This document shows positions 42,711-51,678 of a stretch of 64,000 nucleotides of DNA, piece by piece. The stretch is from Acinetobacter sp. Ac_5812. Its GTDB lineage: Bacteria; Pseudomonadota; Gammaproteobacteria; Pseudomonadales; Moraxellaceae. Location: assembly GCF_013072695.1 (NCBI RefSeq), contig NZ_LXUK01000027.1, positions 401,588 to 465,587 of the forward strand, in the 5' to 3' direction. Below the pieces are notes generated by a model. It worked only from the letters and a program-made list of their open reading frames with translations, had not been told where the DNA came from and did no database searches. Position 1 is the first letter of the stretch, and each line of letters starts with the position of its first letter. A program made the position numbers and the translations under genes.

Positions 42711-45703
42711 CACATCCTCTTTTTTGTTTGTTCCAATTGATTAAAGAAGCTATTTACCAAGTCTTGCTGTGATGGATCACCATCCAACTCAATAACATTT
42801 CCATCGAACTCAAATCGATAAACTTGGGTTTTAGGGTTTGGTGGGTTGATATCGGATGCACTTGGCATCTTAGGCGACTCAATGACAGGTGCTTTGATAT
42901 TTGGAACTGAAACCGAGCTACCACCAGATCCGGATTTCTTACCCTCCCAATAACTCAGTGTATCCTCCATTTCTTTTAAAAGTGGTGTGGTGTGATCTGT
43001 AACAGAACCAGGTGTTAAAGCTTGGCGATATGCAAACAACATACCTTGTAGAGCTTTATCAGCTTTGCTTTTTGCTTCGCCTGCTTTCATCCCTGCAGCA
43101 ATTAAGCGCTGTTCATAGTCCTTAGCCTTGGCATTCATATCATCCATGGCTTGACCAAGTCCTTTAGCAGATGAGGCTGCTTGTGCTTTACGTTCGGCAT
43201 CAACCTTTTTCATTGCCGCTTCCCACTCATCCGCCGTACTTCTGGCTTCTTCACGGGCGACACGACCAAGATCCCGGAAACCTTGTGACGCAGATCCACG
43301 CGCCGTATCACCAACGTTGTAAAGTGCATCAACAATCTCTTGAGTCGACTTCACTGATGATTTGCCCGTTGCATCGATCTGAGCTTGTAAACCAACTGAT
43401 GCACCTTGAGCCTTGGCATTTGCAATAACCGCTTGATCACCAGATGCAGTTGCAGCTTGCATTACTCGCTCATATGCTTGTTTAAGTCCATCAGATGTAG
43501 CTTGTCCACTGGCTTTCATTGTGTTGAAGTCAGCAATTGCTGAATCTGCAGCAAGCTTTAATTGTTCCTTGGTTTTAACGCCAAGGCGCTCAAATGCTTT
43601 ACCCACCTCATCCAGATCATCAGGTAATTTGGCAGCGGCTTGCTTAATTGCAAACATACCCATTTCAACTTGTTTTGTGGAAATGACACCCTGATTCTCA
43701 AACTCCAACAATTTGGCTTTTGCTGCATCTATTTCAGCTTGGCTTTTGGCTGTTGCTAGCCATTTGGACCATGCTTGATATGTTAAATCTCCAGCTTGTT
43801 TACCAGTTGCGCCCATCAGTTCTAAGTTTTTAGTAAAGTCCTCAAATGCTTTACCTTTTGCACTAAATCCTTCGGAGACCTTGTTGAGCGCCACATCAAT
43901 ATCAATGCCTAATGCAGTTGCACCTTTACGACCTTCAGCTAATCGTGAATCAAGGCTTTGAACTGCGTTTCCGGATTCCTCCATTGCTTTGACAGTGGCT
44001 TTACCAGTTTTGTCAAACTCTATTGCTAAACCTTGTGCAGCGATTGCGGTTTGCAATGTTTTTTGGGTTGCAGCATCAGCGGCCTTAATGGTTCCATCTG
44101 AAGCTTTTAATTGAGAATCAACCCATTCTTGAGCCGATTTTATTTTTTCATCAGATATTTTTTTACTTTCAGCCTGATAATCTTTTTCCTTTTTATCAAG
44201 CTCAGCCAAACCTTTTAAAGCAGCATCTATGGCACCTTGATCCCCCGCTTTTCTGGCTTCAAGTAACTGTTGCTGTAATTTAATTCGCTCATCACTAATA
44301 GCCTTATAGTCCGATACATGCTTTTTCTCTTGGGCTGATAGTTCATTTAGAGTTTTAAGGTTGTTAGCAATAGATTCTGAATTCTTCTCATCCTGAGTCA
44401 AACTAATTTGCCGAATGGCTTCAACCCCAGCAGATTTAAACTCCATTGCGCCATCTGCAGACTTTTTGTAGTAGGACTGAGCTTTAGAACTCATCTCTTC
44501 AAAGTCTTTTAGTGCTTGTGCAGATGTATCACCGAAAGTAATTTTAGATTTCCAGTAGCTAAATGCTGCAGCTGCATCATAAGCCCCACCAATGATTAAA
44601 TTGATACCAATATTTATTGCTTTGAACCCGTCACTCAAGAATCCAAATACAACATTTACAGCTTGCAGAGCCTTTGTAAATCCATTTGTTTTATCTTTCG
44701 CTGTATCCGCACCGCTTGAAAAATCAAAAATCAAACCTAGTGCAGTATTAAGAACATCAATAGTGATTTCAAAAGTTGAGCCAACTATTGAACCAACCGA
44801 TTTAATTACATCATATGCAGATAATAATGCTGTTTTAAGTGCTTCAATTGTTGCAGGGTCAACCTTTTTAAGTTGATCACCAAACCATACAAAACCGTTC
44901 CCTATATCATTTAATAGCACTTCTACAATATCTAAATTGTCTGCAAGCATTGAAAGCCAAGATGCAACTGTTGAGGAAGCTCCGCTTGCTTGATCCATTG
45001 ATCCAATGACGATTTGCCATTGGGTGGCAATTTTTTGCAAAGCATTCCCAATAGTGTTTGGCAATTCTGCATAAGCTGCTTCAATTGCACCCTTTTGGCT
45101 TTCAAGGGCCTTAAGTACGCGTTCCGCGCCAAGTTCGCCGTTTTCGGCCATTTTGCGCAGTTCACCAGTTGTAACACCTAAGCCTTTAGCAAGTGCTTCA
45201 GCAAGACCATAGCCATTTTCCATCATGCTATTGAATTCTTCACCGCGCAGAACCCCGCCCTGCATAGCTTGAATAAATTGCTGAACCGCTGCTTCAGATC
45301 CTTGAACAGATCCACCACCCAATTTAATGGCTTGAGTTACTGTTTTAGTTAAATCCAATGCCTGTTGCTGTGTCATACCCATATCTTTAGATACGGTATT
45401 TAACTTTGTGAAAAGTTCAGCTGTCGAATCTAGGCTTGAATTTGTAGTTAGTGCAATTTGGTGTACACCTGCTATTGCCGATGTAAAATTACCTGTGTCT
45501 TTCGTTGATAGCTGGATACGTGCTGAAAGATTCGCATAGCTATCAGCAGCCTCTGCAAGCTCCTTTACACCCAAGCCAACACCTAGCGCCGCCATTGCTC
45601 CAACAAGCGCATTCACGGCGAATTTTGCACCATTAATGCCCTGGTCAAAGCCAGTGGTGTTTGCACGCAAATTAAGTAAAAAGTCTAAACTATTTGTCGC
45701 CAT
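42710..45703 (-). CDS. tail tape measure protein
   Basis: 997 aa from the ATG at 45,701-45,703 (AGAGGAAAG upstream). The frame extends into a terminator, so the longer start is rejected. N-terminal tape-measure domain (MATNSLDFLLNLRANTTGFDQGINGAKFAVNALVGAMAALG), conserved MENGYGLAEALAKGLGVTTGELRKMAENGELG, a hydrophobic middle and long Ala/Lys/Gln coiled coils. Implies a siphovirus tail of roughly 150 nm if ~0.15 nm per residue holds. Confidence 0.9.
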   Translation of the reverse strand: MATNSLDFLLNLRANTTGFDQGINGAKFAVNALVGAMAALGVGLGVKELAEAADSYANLSARIQLSTKDTGNFTSAIAGVHQIALTTNSSLDSTAELFTKLNTVSKDMGMTQQQALDLTKTVTQAIKLGGGSVQGSEAAVQQFIQAMQGGVLRGEEFNSMMENGYGLAEALAKGLGVTTGELRKMAENGELGAERVLKALESQKGAIEAAYAELPNTIGNALQKIATQWQIVIGSMDQASGASSTVASWLSMLADNLDIVEVLLNDIGNGFVWFGDQLKKVDPATIEALKTALLSAYDVIKSVGSIVGSTFEITIDVLNTALGLIFDFSSGADTAKDKTNGFTKALQAVNVVFGFLSDGFKAINIGINLIIGGAYDAAAAFSYWKSKITFGDTSAQALKDFEEMSSKAQSYYKKSADGAMEFKSAGVEAIRQISLTQDEKNSESIANNLKTLNELSAQEKKHVSDYKAISDERIKLQQQLLEARKAGDQGAIDAALKGLAELDKKEKDYQAESKKISDEKIKSAQEWVDSQLKASDGTIKAADAATQKTLQTAIAAQGLAIEFDKTGKATVKAMEESGNAVQSLDSRLAEGRKGATALGIDIDVALNKVSEGFSAKGKAFEDFTKNLELMGATGKQAGDLTYQAWSKWLATAKSQAEIDAAKAKLLEFENQGVISTKQVEMGMFAIKQAAAKLPDDLDEVGKAFERLGVKTKEQLKLAADSAIADFNTMKASGQATSDGLKQAYERVMQAATASGDQAVIANAKAQGASVGLQAQIDATGKSSVKSTQEIVDALYNVGDTARGSASQGFRDLGRVAREEARSTADEWEAAMKKVDAERKAQAASSAKGLGQAMDDMNAKAKDYEQRLIAAGMKAGEAKSKADKALQGMLFAYRQALTPGSVTDHTTPLLKEMEDTLSYWEGKKSGSGGSSVSVPNIKAPVIESPKMPSASDINPPNPKTQVYRFEFDGNVIELDGDPSQQDLVNSFFNQLEQTKKRM

Positions 45704-45720
45704 ACACTTTCCTCTGGACG

Positions 45721-45744
45721 AAAAAAAACCACCCGAGGGTGGTG
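45721..45744 (-). terminator. tandem terminator 2, just before tape measure
   Basis: CCACCCTCGGGTGG then eight T on the minus strand. Confidence 0.85.
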
Positions 45745-45754
45745 GTATTTGAAA

Positions 45755-45781
45755 CAAAAAAACCCGACTATGAGTCGGGTA
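45755..45781 (-). terminator. tandem terminator 1, after zinc-ribbon gene
   Basis: ACCCGACTCATAGTCGGGT then TTTTTTTG on the minus strand. Confidence 0.88.
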
Positions 45782-45799
45782 TATTTATTCTGCACTTAC

Positions 45800-46117
45800 T
45801 TATTCAATCATGCTGCCACAGTGTTTACATTTTCTAGCATCATAGCGAATATATTCACGACAATCTGGACATTGAGTTTGTTGCACATTTCCTTGTTGGA
45901 TTTGTGGCTGATGATGTGTATTTCTGGTTTGTGGTATATATAATTTCACATTACTACTTTTACAAGCACTACACCCTTTATTATTTCGGGCAACTAAATA
46001 ATAAATAATTGCCAAAGGGAAAAATACAAAAAGCAAGATAATAAAAATCAAGATACTGAATTTGCCTTTTGCTACCCCAACATGCCCACAAGCCACACAT
46101 TCCACTACATTAGCCAT
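45800..46117 (-). CDS. zinc-ribbon membrane protein (moron)
   Basis: 105 aa. N-terminal CVAC pair, one transmembrane segment (FSILIFIILLFVFFPLAIIYYLV), a CSAC pair, then a C-terminal zinc ribbon CPDC-x10-CKHC. Cytosolic zinc-binding ends around a single helix. Eleven bp after the barrel gene, so co-transcribed with it. Followed by two terminators. Not a structural phage protein by any sign. Confidence 0.7.
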   Translation of the reverse strand: MANVVECVACGHVGVAKGKFSILIFIILLFVFFPLAIIYYLVARNNKGCSACKSSNVKLYIPQTRNTHHQPQIQQGNVQQTQCPDCREYIRYDARKCKHCGSMIE

Positions 46118-46128
46118 AAATCACACCT

Positions 46129-46941
46129 TTAAAACCTAAACCTAAAGCCAATTTTATACATCGGAGTTTCAGCATCGCCAAAGCTAACCGAATTACCATA
46201 TTTTTCCTGAAATCCAAGTAAGCTTCCGCTCTTTTCTTCCTCGTAAATTCCATCATTCCACGAGCATGTACCAGAGCCTGAACTATCACTCCATGTTCCA
46301 TTTTTACACAAAGTTTTATTCTCAGGATTACTAATTAGGCCACCACGAGAGCTACATTGAGTAGAATCTTTTCCATCAAACCATGACCCATCACCGCATA
46401 GGGTTTTATCATCATTTTTTTTGCTGCTGCTTCCAAGGGAGGTCGCACCATTACCGAAATAACCCTTATTTCCCGTTACATCAAACATCCACTTGTAACC
46501 AACACTGGCAAACAAGTCTAAATTCTTGAAAACCCCATAACCCGCTTCAACACCAATAGGTAATGAAATAAAATTCATATTGCTATTTGTAATACCTGAG
46601 TCTAGGCGGGAATAACCAATACCAGCTAAACCATTGAGATAAAATGCACCCCGACTATATAGATTGTAATGCATACCCAATGTACCCTCATAATATTCAG
46701 AATCTGATTTGCTATTCTGTGAGAACTCAAGCTTACCCCATAAACCATATTTTTGTTGTGGGTCTGAGCTAAAGCCCACAGCGCCACCATCAAATTTTAA
46801 CTTTAGATTATTATCAAACTTAATATCAGAATGAGTATATTCCAGAGCTGCCGATAAACCCTGAGTTGGTTCAGCCGATGTTGCACAAGAAAAAATACTC
46901 ACCAACGCAAATATCGTCGCCCCTATGTAAAACTTCCCCAT
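46129..46941 (-). CDS. outer-membrane beta-barrel-like protein with Cys-repeat insert (moron)
   Basis: 270 aa. A signal peptide (IGATIFALVSIFSCATSA) precedes alternating amphipathic strands and a C-terminal YKIGFRFRF ending in Phe, typical of outer-membrane barrels. Between strands near residues 175-230 there is an insert with two tandem units of pattern KTLCxxGxWxD..S..CS (DDKTLCGDGSWFDG.. and NKTLCKNGTWSDSS..CSW), like DUF3761. The barrel is probably surface-exposed and made from the prophage, suggesting lysogenic conversion or receptor masking. Confidence 0.7.
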   Translation of the reverse strand: MGKFYIGATIFALVSIFSCATSAEPTQGLSAALEYTHSDIKFDNNLKLKFDGGAVGFSSDPQQKYGLWGKLEFSQNSKSDSEYYEGTLGMHYNLYSRGAFYLNGLAGIGYSRLDSGITNSNMNFISLPIGVEAGYGVFKNLDLFASVGYKWMFDVTGNKGYFGNGATSLGSSSKKNDDKTLCGDGSWFDGKDSTQCSSRGGLISNPENKTLCKNGTWSDSSGSGTCSWNDGIYEEEKSGSLLGFQEKYGNSVSFGDAETPMYKIGFRFRF

Positions 46942-47002
46942 GTTGTTCTCGATAATTTAATATTTGCTTACGCAATTTAACAAACCATTAAGTATGGAGC
47001 AA

Positions 47003-47028
47003 TAAAAAACATCTCGGTTGAGATGTTT
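47003..47028 (-). terminator. terminator of the 93-aa moron gene
   Basis: AACATCTC-AACC-GAGATGTT then TTTT on the minus strand. Confidence 0.85.
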
Positions 47029-47099
47029 ATATTAATTTTCATTATTTGCTGATAAGTATTGAACATCTAGCAATAATTTATTCTTTCATTTTTATTAAC

Positions 47100-47381
47100 T
47101 CACTTACTACTTACATCAATTTTAAAAACTTTCTTATTGCAGATAACGACCGTATACAAAGACATATCTAACTCATATTTATATTCTGTAGCTGCACAAA
47201 CAAAGCCGCCGTCATTGTATACAAAGTAACGAGGCTTAGCTTTACCAAGCTTTGATAGCATGCTTTCCTCTGTATCACCCAAGAAAACAGCCTCTGTCGA
47301 TGTTCTTATAGACTTTGTATCATAAGCAAATGCACTTACAGATAATAAAACAGATAAAGCCCCTACTAATAAGTATTTCAT
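47100..47381 (-). CDS. 93-aa secreted protein (moron)
   Basis: Clear Sec signal peptide (MKYLLVGALSVLLSVSAFA). The mature part has two Cys (FVCAATEY, VVICNKK). Monocistronic, with its own terminator. The repeat-like start SLxLxNLGKAKPRYF does not match a family I know. Confidence 0.6.
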   Translation of the reverse strand: MKYLLVGALSVLLSVSAFAYDTKSIRTSTEAVFLGDTEESMLSKLGKAKPRYFVYNDGGFVCAATEYKYELDMSLYTVVICNKKVFKIDVSSK

Positions 47382-47441
47382 TTAAGCAACCAGTTGTTAT
47401 TTATCGCACATAATTTAGCAAAAGGTTGAAATGAAGTCATT

Positions 47442-47464
47442 AAAAAACCCACCGTAGTGGGTTT
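47442..47464 (-). terminator. terminator of the 254-aa moron gene
   Basis: AAACCCACTACGGTGGGTTTTTT on the minus strand. Confidence 0.88.
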
Positions 47465-47471
47465 AACTTAA

Positions 47472-48236
47472 TTAAATTGTATTCCCACAAATATCTTTAG
47501 TACCAAGTGGATAAGTATTTTGTAGTTTCAGGTGATCTGTGATTAGCTCAATGGAAACTTCTTTACCAAGGTTCGAAGAGTTACTTGCAAATTGATATTG
47601 TGCTGCAGCATTTGTAAATCCCAACTGATCAAAGTTAGTGTCAAATGATGCTACATACCCTTTGTTTACACCATTAAATATAATACCGACCTGTTTGGTG
47701 CTTGCATTTATATAAAAACCAAGAGTTTGATACCCGCTTGCTGTTACAGCAACTGGCAAATCATAGCTACTACCAACAAAATTCATAAAGAATCTAAACT
47801 CATTTTTATTTGGATTAGAAGCTGCATTATTTGTATAAATTAAACCTAATCTCTGGAACTGTCCTAGACTATTATTACCACTAGCTGCCAAAGGGAAAAA
47901 AGCTAATGCTTCATTGCCTGACAATAATGATGTCGGAACTTTAAATTTGTATTCAAAAGCAAATATTCCTGTTGTTGGAACATTGATATCACCTGCACCA
48001 TGCCCAGCAATTTTATTATCTGCATATGCGGAACTAAATGCAGCATAAGCTTCTTTATCATTAGTCGCTTTGATATTAAAGCCAACTTTCTGGTTACTCA
48101 CATTTGGGAATCTACTTACGGAGGAATCAATTTGAGCAATTTGCGAAGCAGTAGCGTCAAAGTTATATGTACATTCTGCAAAAGCAGTTCCGATTGTCAC
48201 TGTACTTATTAACGCACCAATTATTAGTCTTTTCAC
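47472..48236 (-). CDS. 254-aa secreted protein, DUF4882-like (moron)
   Basis: GTG start with AGGT upstream. Signal peptide MKRLIIGALISTVTIGTAFA, then ECTYNFDATASQIAQID and a beta-rich mature part ending in a Cys-containing tail (GTKDICGNTI). Resembles a family found in Acinetobacter genomes and prophages (DUF4882, from memory). Unknown function; probably periplasmic or outer-surface. Confidence 0.6.
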   Translation of the reverse strand: MKRLIIGALISTVTIGTAFAECTYNFDATASQIAQIDSSVSRFPNVSNQKVGFNIKATNDKEAYAAFSSAYADNKIAGHGAGDINVPTTGIFAFEYKFKVPTSLLSGNEALAFFPLAASGNNSLGQFQRLGLIYTNNAASNPNKNEFRFFMNFVGSSYDLPVAVTASGYQTLGFYINASTKQVGIIFNGVNKGYVASFDTNFDQLGFTNAAAQYQFASNSSNLGKEVSIELITDHLKLQNTYPLGTKDICGNTI

Positions 48237-48318
48237 TTCATTTACCTTTTTTATAATTGAATGAACAGTATAAATAAATCACTTTCAATATGTGTGAAAT
48301 CGGATGAAATGCAGTCAT

Positions 48319-48343
48319 TAAAAAAACCCGCGATTGGCGGGTT
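48319..48343 (-). terminator. terminator of the 91-aa moron gene
   Basis: AAACCCGCCAATCGCGGGTTTTTTT on the minus strand. Confidence 0.88.
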
Positions 48344-48360
48344 TCATTTAATACTAATTT

Positions 48361-48636
48361 TTAAACAATTTTCTGACAATAAATAGCTACAATGGATTCA
48401 AAACGAATACTTACCATATTATTTTTGTTTCTGTTCTTATCAAACATTTGATATCTAAAAGTTGACTGCTTTTTACCCTGAAATAAGAAATTTTCATAAT
48501 CATACATAAAAGTGCTCAATCCACCCATCATATAGGTTTCAAAACTAATTACATTGGAGTTTGATAAGACAATTTGAACACTCGAATCGTTTCCGTTCTC
48601 ATCCACTTCTAACTCTTTATTGTATTCATTATCCAT
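48361..48636 (-). CDS. 91-aa protein of unknown function (moron)
   Basis: Soluble and acidic at the N-terminus (MDNEYNKELEVDENGND), no signal peptide. Monocistronic, bounded by a terminator. Between the tail chaperone candidate and the secreted-protein genes. Confidence 0.55.
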   Translation of the reverse strand: MDNEYNKELEVDENGNDSSVQIVLSNSNVISFETYMMGGLSTFMYDYENFLFQGKKQSTFRYQMFDKNRNKNNMVSIRFESIVAIYCQKIV

Positions 48637-48713
48637 ACTTCTATGCTTCCTAGTTGTGTTTATAATTCATATAAACTTACATTATTTCATAGTTCTGTAA
48701 ATAGTGATTTTGA

Positions 48714-49280
48714 TTATTCATCCAACTGTTTTATATATTTATCCCATCCCTGTTGCTTCGCATTATTGGCCACACGAGTTGCAATTGCATACGATTTGAT
48801 TTGCTGCCGTTCTGAAGCTTGGGCTTCTTTCAAGTAATGCATGAATGCGCCGTATGTCATGTTCATGATGTCATCGTGACTATGGCCAGACTTTATCAAG
48901 TAAGCGAATGAATGAAACCACGTGACCTCTTTTGTTTCTTTTTTTGTCCTATTCTGTCTTTTCTCTTTTATAAAGAAAGCTTCATTTACTTCAATGATTT
49001 TAAGTACAAGCTCGGCAATGGCCTTGGTTTGCGCAGTATTCTCGATAAACGTTTTAGGGTTTAGCGTTGTTACCATTGAAACTAAACCCATGATATTGAG
49101 TATCTGAGGCTCAATTAACGGCGTGATTGTTTCTATTGAATAACTTTCTATAGCATCTTTGATCTTAATTGCATAAACCGAGAATCGAGCTAAGTTTTTA
49201 ACTTGAATCTGCTTCACTTCGATTTTCTGATCAATGAATGTGTGGGGCAATGATTCATTGTTTGCAATAAAAAAGTCATT
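48714..49280 (-). CDS. candidate tail assembly chaperone
   Basis: 188 aa from the ATG at 49,278-49,280 (CAGGA upstream; a GTG at 49,310 is possible). It lies between the tail tube and the tape measure, where tail assembly chaperones sit. Helical, with KSGHSHDDIMNMTYGAFMHYLKEAQ near the C-terminus. I see no clear slippery site or second frame extension, so the usual programmed frameshift may be absent. Confidence 0.55.
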   Translation of the reverse strand, partial: NDFFIANNESLPHTFIDQKIEVKQIQVKNLARFSVYAIKIKDAIESYSIETITPLIEPQILNIMGLVSMVTTLNPKTFIENTAQTKAIAELVLKIIEVNEAFFIKEKRQNRTKKETKEVTWFHSFAYLIKSGHSHDDIMNMTYGAFMHYLKEAQASERQQIKSYAIATRVANNAKQQGWDKYIKQLDE

Positions 49281-49310
49281 CATAGAAATAATCCTGAAAG
49301 GTACAGGCAC

Positions 49311-49332
49311 AAAAAAAGACGCTTATGCGCCC
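49311..49332 (-). terminator. weak terminator after the tail tube gene
   Basis: GGCGCATAAGCGTC then seven T on the minus strand. Nested in a longer ACAGGCAC/GTGCCTGT repeat. Confidence 0.5.
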
Positions 49333-49353
49333 CTGTGCCTGTAGTTGTTGCGT

Positions 49354-50106
49354 TTACGGCGTTGACGGGATATTCACAAAGTGGCCATACAAGCCAAGCT
49401 TTGAATCGCTCGCTTTAGAAATATCAGAAAGTGCCTGACCTTGAATCTGGTATTGCCCAAGCTCTTCATGAATCAATGGGAACGTCACTTCTGGTGATTT
49501 CTTAGTTCGCCATAACTTCATAGCAACTTTGTTGCCATTCGCCGTGTTCACCCCTGCAAAATAAAGCAAATATTCCTGCTCTAAATCTGATGCAATTGTG
49601 GTTTGAGTTACGGCACCCGTTTTGAAATCCATTGTTAGCGGCATTGTTAAACCAGTAACATCGACAAATTTAATGGTTCCAAATGCGGGATCTAAAACAT
49701 ATTTGCTCGAATCTACAGTCACAGATGATGCAGTCGAATCTTTAACAACAACATCTGACAAGTTATAGGCTTCAAGCAAAATCATTTGATTGGCCACAAC
49801 CGTACCTAAAGATTTACCTGTCACGGTTTCAGATGGGATTTCAAAGTTTTCACCAGATAGAATGTATTTAATATTCTCTGCATTTGCTTCTTCAATGGTA
49901 CCCGAAAAAGTTACACCGGTTGTTTGAACCATGGTGAAATCGGTAGTTCGCTGCCCCGATGTACTTTCTTGATGCTCAAGAACATCGGCTGTAATTTCAA
50001 CTTCAAATTCTGGCATATTGCCCAGCTCTCGAAGTGCACCAACAACACCGTTAACGATCGGGGCTAAATGAAACATACCCTGTAATGAAATATAGTCTTT
50101 AGCCAT
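49354..50106 (-). CDS. major tail tube protein
   Basis: 250 aa. Beta-rich, with FEVEITADVLEHQESTSGQRTTDFTMVQTTGVTFSGTI and MKLWRTKKSPEVTFPLIHEELGQYQIQGQAL as in siphophage tube proteins. Its start overlaps the stop of the upstream 61-aa gene by 8 bp. Confidence 0.75.
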   Translation of the reverse strand: MAKDYISLQGMFHLAPIVNGVVGALRELGNMPEFEVEITADVLEHQESTSGQRTTDFTMVQTTGVTFSGTIEEANAENIKYILSGENFEIPSETVTGKSLGTVVANQMILLEAYNLSDVVVKDSTASSVTVDSSKYVLDPAFGTIKFVDVTGLTMPLTMDFKTGAVTQTTIASDLEQEYLLYFAGVNTANGNKVAMKLWRTKKSPEVTFPLIHEELGQYQIQGQALSDISKASDSKLGLYGHFVNIPSTP

Positions 50107-50284
50107 CTAGTTTGGCCTCCGTTTTAGTAGGTTTTGCTTTGGGTGTTTCAACTGGCTCAGGCACATGTTCTTTAATGTTTCCCTTGCCTAAATGTTCCAG
50201 AATCTCTGAATCAGATAGACCTGCTACAAAATCACCTGGTACGAATCGCCCGATTGGTTTTACTGCTTCATATAGCTTGGACAT
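50099..50284 (-). CDS. 61-aa head-tail region protein
   Basis: KPIGRFVPGDFVAGLSDSEILEHLGKGNIKEH resembles the first part of the 118-aa protein at 51,679 (HFRPGQEIEGLEDKQLQALLTSGAIEEY), so both share a small domain. Pro/Lys-rich tail. Unknown function. Confidence 0.6.
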   Translation of the reverse strand: MSKLYEAVKPIGRFVPGDFVAGLSDSEILEHLGKGNIKEHVPEPVETPKAKPTKTEAKLDG

Positions 50285-50291
50285 AAGGACC

Positions 50292-50732
50292 TCAAAAGCT
50301 ATTAATTAATTGACACTCGAACAAATATGGCAACCACAATTTGCCCGCTGCTGACATGTGTTGCACACCAGCATTTGCTCTCTTGAATTGTTTGAACCCT
50401 GCCGTTTGAGGGTTAAAACCTTGCATACGTTTTAAAATTTCGATGATCATCGGACTAGCTGCACTACGAATCAGCGTTGTATCTTCAAACTGTGAACCTG
50501 CTTCCTCAACACACAAAACAATCAGCCATTGTTGATACACAACACTTGCTGAACCGTTACCTACTGACTCTCCAACTCGATCATCCACATAGATGATGCT
50601 GATTGACGGCGCTACCGCCGAACACTCAAGCATGTCATCTACCGAGAACGGCGTGTAAATGGCTTGGATTGAGTCAATTCCTTGCAGTCGCTCTTTGATT
50701 ATTGTCTCTAATGCAAAATAGTTATCAGGCAT
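50292..50732 (-). CDS. tail terminator/completion-like protein (DUF1834, Mu gp37 type)
   Basis: 146 aa. IIKERLQGIDSIQAIYTP, VYQQWLIVLCVEEAGSQ and AGKLWLPYLFECQLINSF fit the Mu gp37/DUF1834 pattern. Position after gpG-like protein agrees. Confidence 0.68.
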   Translation of the reverse strand: MPDNYFALETIIKERLQGIDSIQAIYTPFSVDDMLECSAVAPSISIIYVDDRVGESVGNGSASVVYQQWLIVLCVEEAGSQFEDTTLIRSAASPMIIEILKRMQGFNPQTAGFKQFKRANAGVQHMSAAGKLWLPYLFECQLINSF

Positions 50733-51225
50733 CTTTTAAGAGCTCCTCCAAATATTCCTCAATCGCGATCAGCATGTTTTGTGCATCATCTTCCGAAACA
50801 CCGAAGATAGGACGTGCTGGAACAAAGATTGATTTGCGTTTTACCCAGCCACCTGTAGGAGTTTTGAAAGTGAGATATGGCTTGCTTTTAGCTCTAATGG
50901 TTCCGCCGTAATGCATCAGCTTTGCATATAGAACATCAGTGAGAATTGAAACGCCGTTTTTATTAAGTCGAGTACGGATCGAGTTTAATAATCGTCCCGT
51001 ATCTCTTAATGTTTGGCCTTTCTGAGCGATAGCCCGCCATGACTTCTGCCAAGGTCTACCATCTGGAGCCACACCACGCTTAAAACGATCGTGTACACCT
51101 TCAAGCAAAATATCTCCCAGCTCGTCATAGAGATCTTTATGATCTCCAGCTTTCGCCTCTACCTTGCGCAGCCAATCCTGAATTTTTTCCTGACCTTGAA
51201 AGTAAAAACTCTGTTTATCTGCCAT
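50725..51225 (-). CDS. virion morphogenesis protein (Mu gpG-like)
   Basis: 166 aa. RFKRGVAPDGRPWQKSWRAIAQKGQTLRDTGRLLNSIRTR and IFVPARPIFGVS are characteristic of this Phage_tail_S/Mu G family, which helps in head completion or tail attachment. The stop overlaps the next start by 8 bp. Confidence 0.82.
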   Translation of the reverse strand: MADKQSFYFQGQEKIQDWLRKVEAKAGDHKDLYDELGDILLEGVHDRFKRGVAPDGRPWQKSWRAIAQKGQTLRDTGRLLNSIRTRLNKNGVSILTDVLYAKLMHYGGTIRAKSKPYLTFKTPTGGWVKRKSIFVPARPIFGVSEDDAQNMLIAIEEYLEELLKDA

Positions 51226-51232
51226 GGTTGCC

Positions 51233-51670
51233 TCACTTGATGCTTGGCATCTGGTTTAAAACCTCGTCACTAAAAACACCGCCTCGGTAAGTTGTGCCGA
51301 TTGGCATAGTGGCAGGTGATTTAGCAGCAGGTTTAACTTCTTCAGTTGTTGGATTTTTAACAAGTAAAACGTTTGTGCCTTTTGAAACGCCCTTTAGATA
51401 GCTCATCGCATCCTCATAACGTCTGCGGACTTCTTCAGATGCTTTACTTTTCCAAAGTAAGTAACGGGCGATATCACAGACAAAGATTTTTATATTGTCA
51501 GGTGGGTATTCAAGCGGGATTGCATACTTGGCACCAATCCAACCGTCAATGATTGATCCTGCATCCGCTATGGCAGCTTCAACAGACTCATCCCCCATCA
51601 AATAACGCTCTAACTGTGATATTTCATTCAGGCTGTAACGCTTCACCATGTCATCACGTGTTGCGTACAT
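51233..51670 (-). CDS. DUF1320 head-tail protein (Mu gp36-like)
   Basis: 145 aa. MYATRDDMVKRYSLNEISQLERY, IIDGWIGAKYAIPLEYPPDNIKIFVCDIARYLLW are family hallmarks; role in head-tail joining. Confidence 0.85.
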   Translation of the reverse strand: MYATRDDMVKRYSLNEISQLERYLMGDESVEAAIADAGSIIDGWIGAKYAIPLEYPPDNIKIFVCDIARYLLWKSKASEEVRRRYEDAMSYLKGVSKGTNVLLVKNPTTEEVKPAAKSPATMPIGTTYRGGVFSDEVLNQMPSIK

Positions 51671-51678
51671 AGTTCACC

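Noticed and set aside
45704..45757. 18-residue upstream extension of the tape measure
   Set aside because: It would be encoded by an intrinsic terminator and lacks a Shine-Dalgarno.
48714..49280. Programmed frameshift in the tail chaperone
   Set aside because: I looked for a slippery heptamer near the 3' end with a following overlapping frame and saw none convincing.
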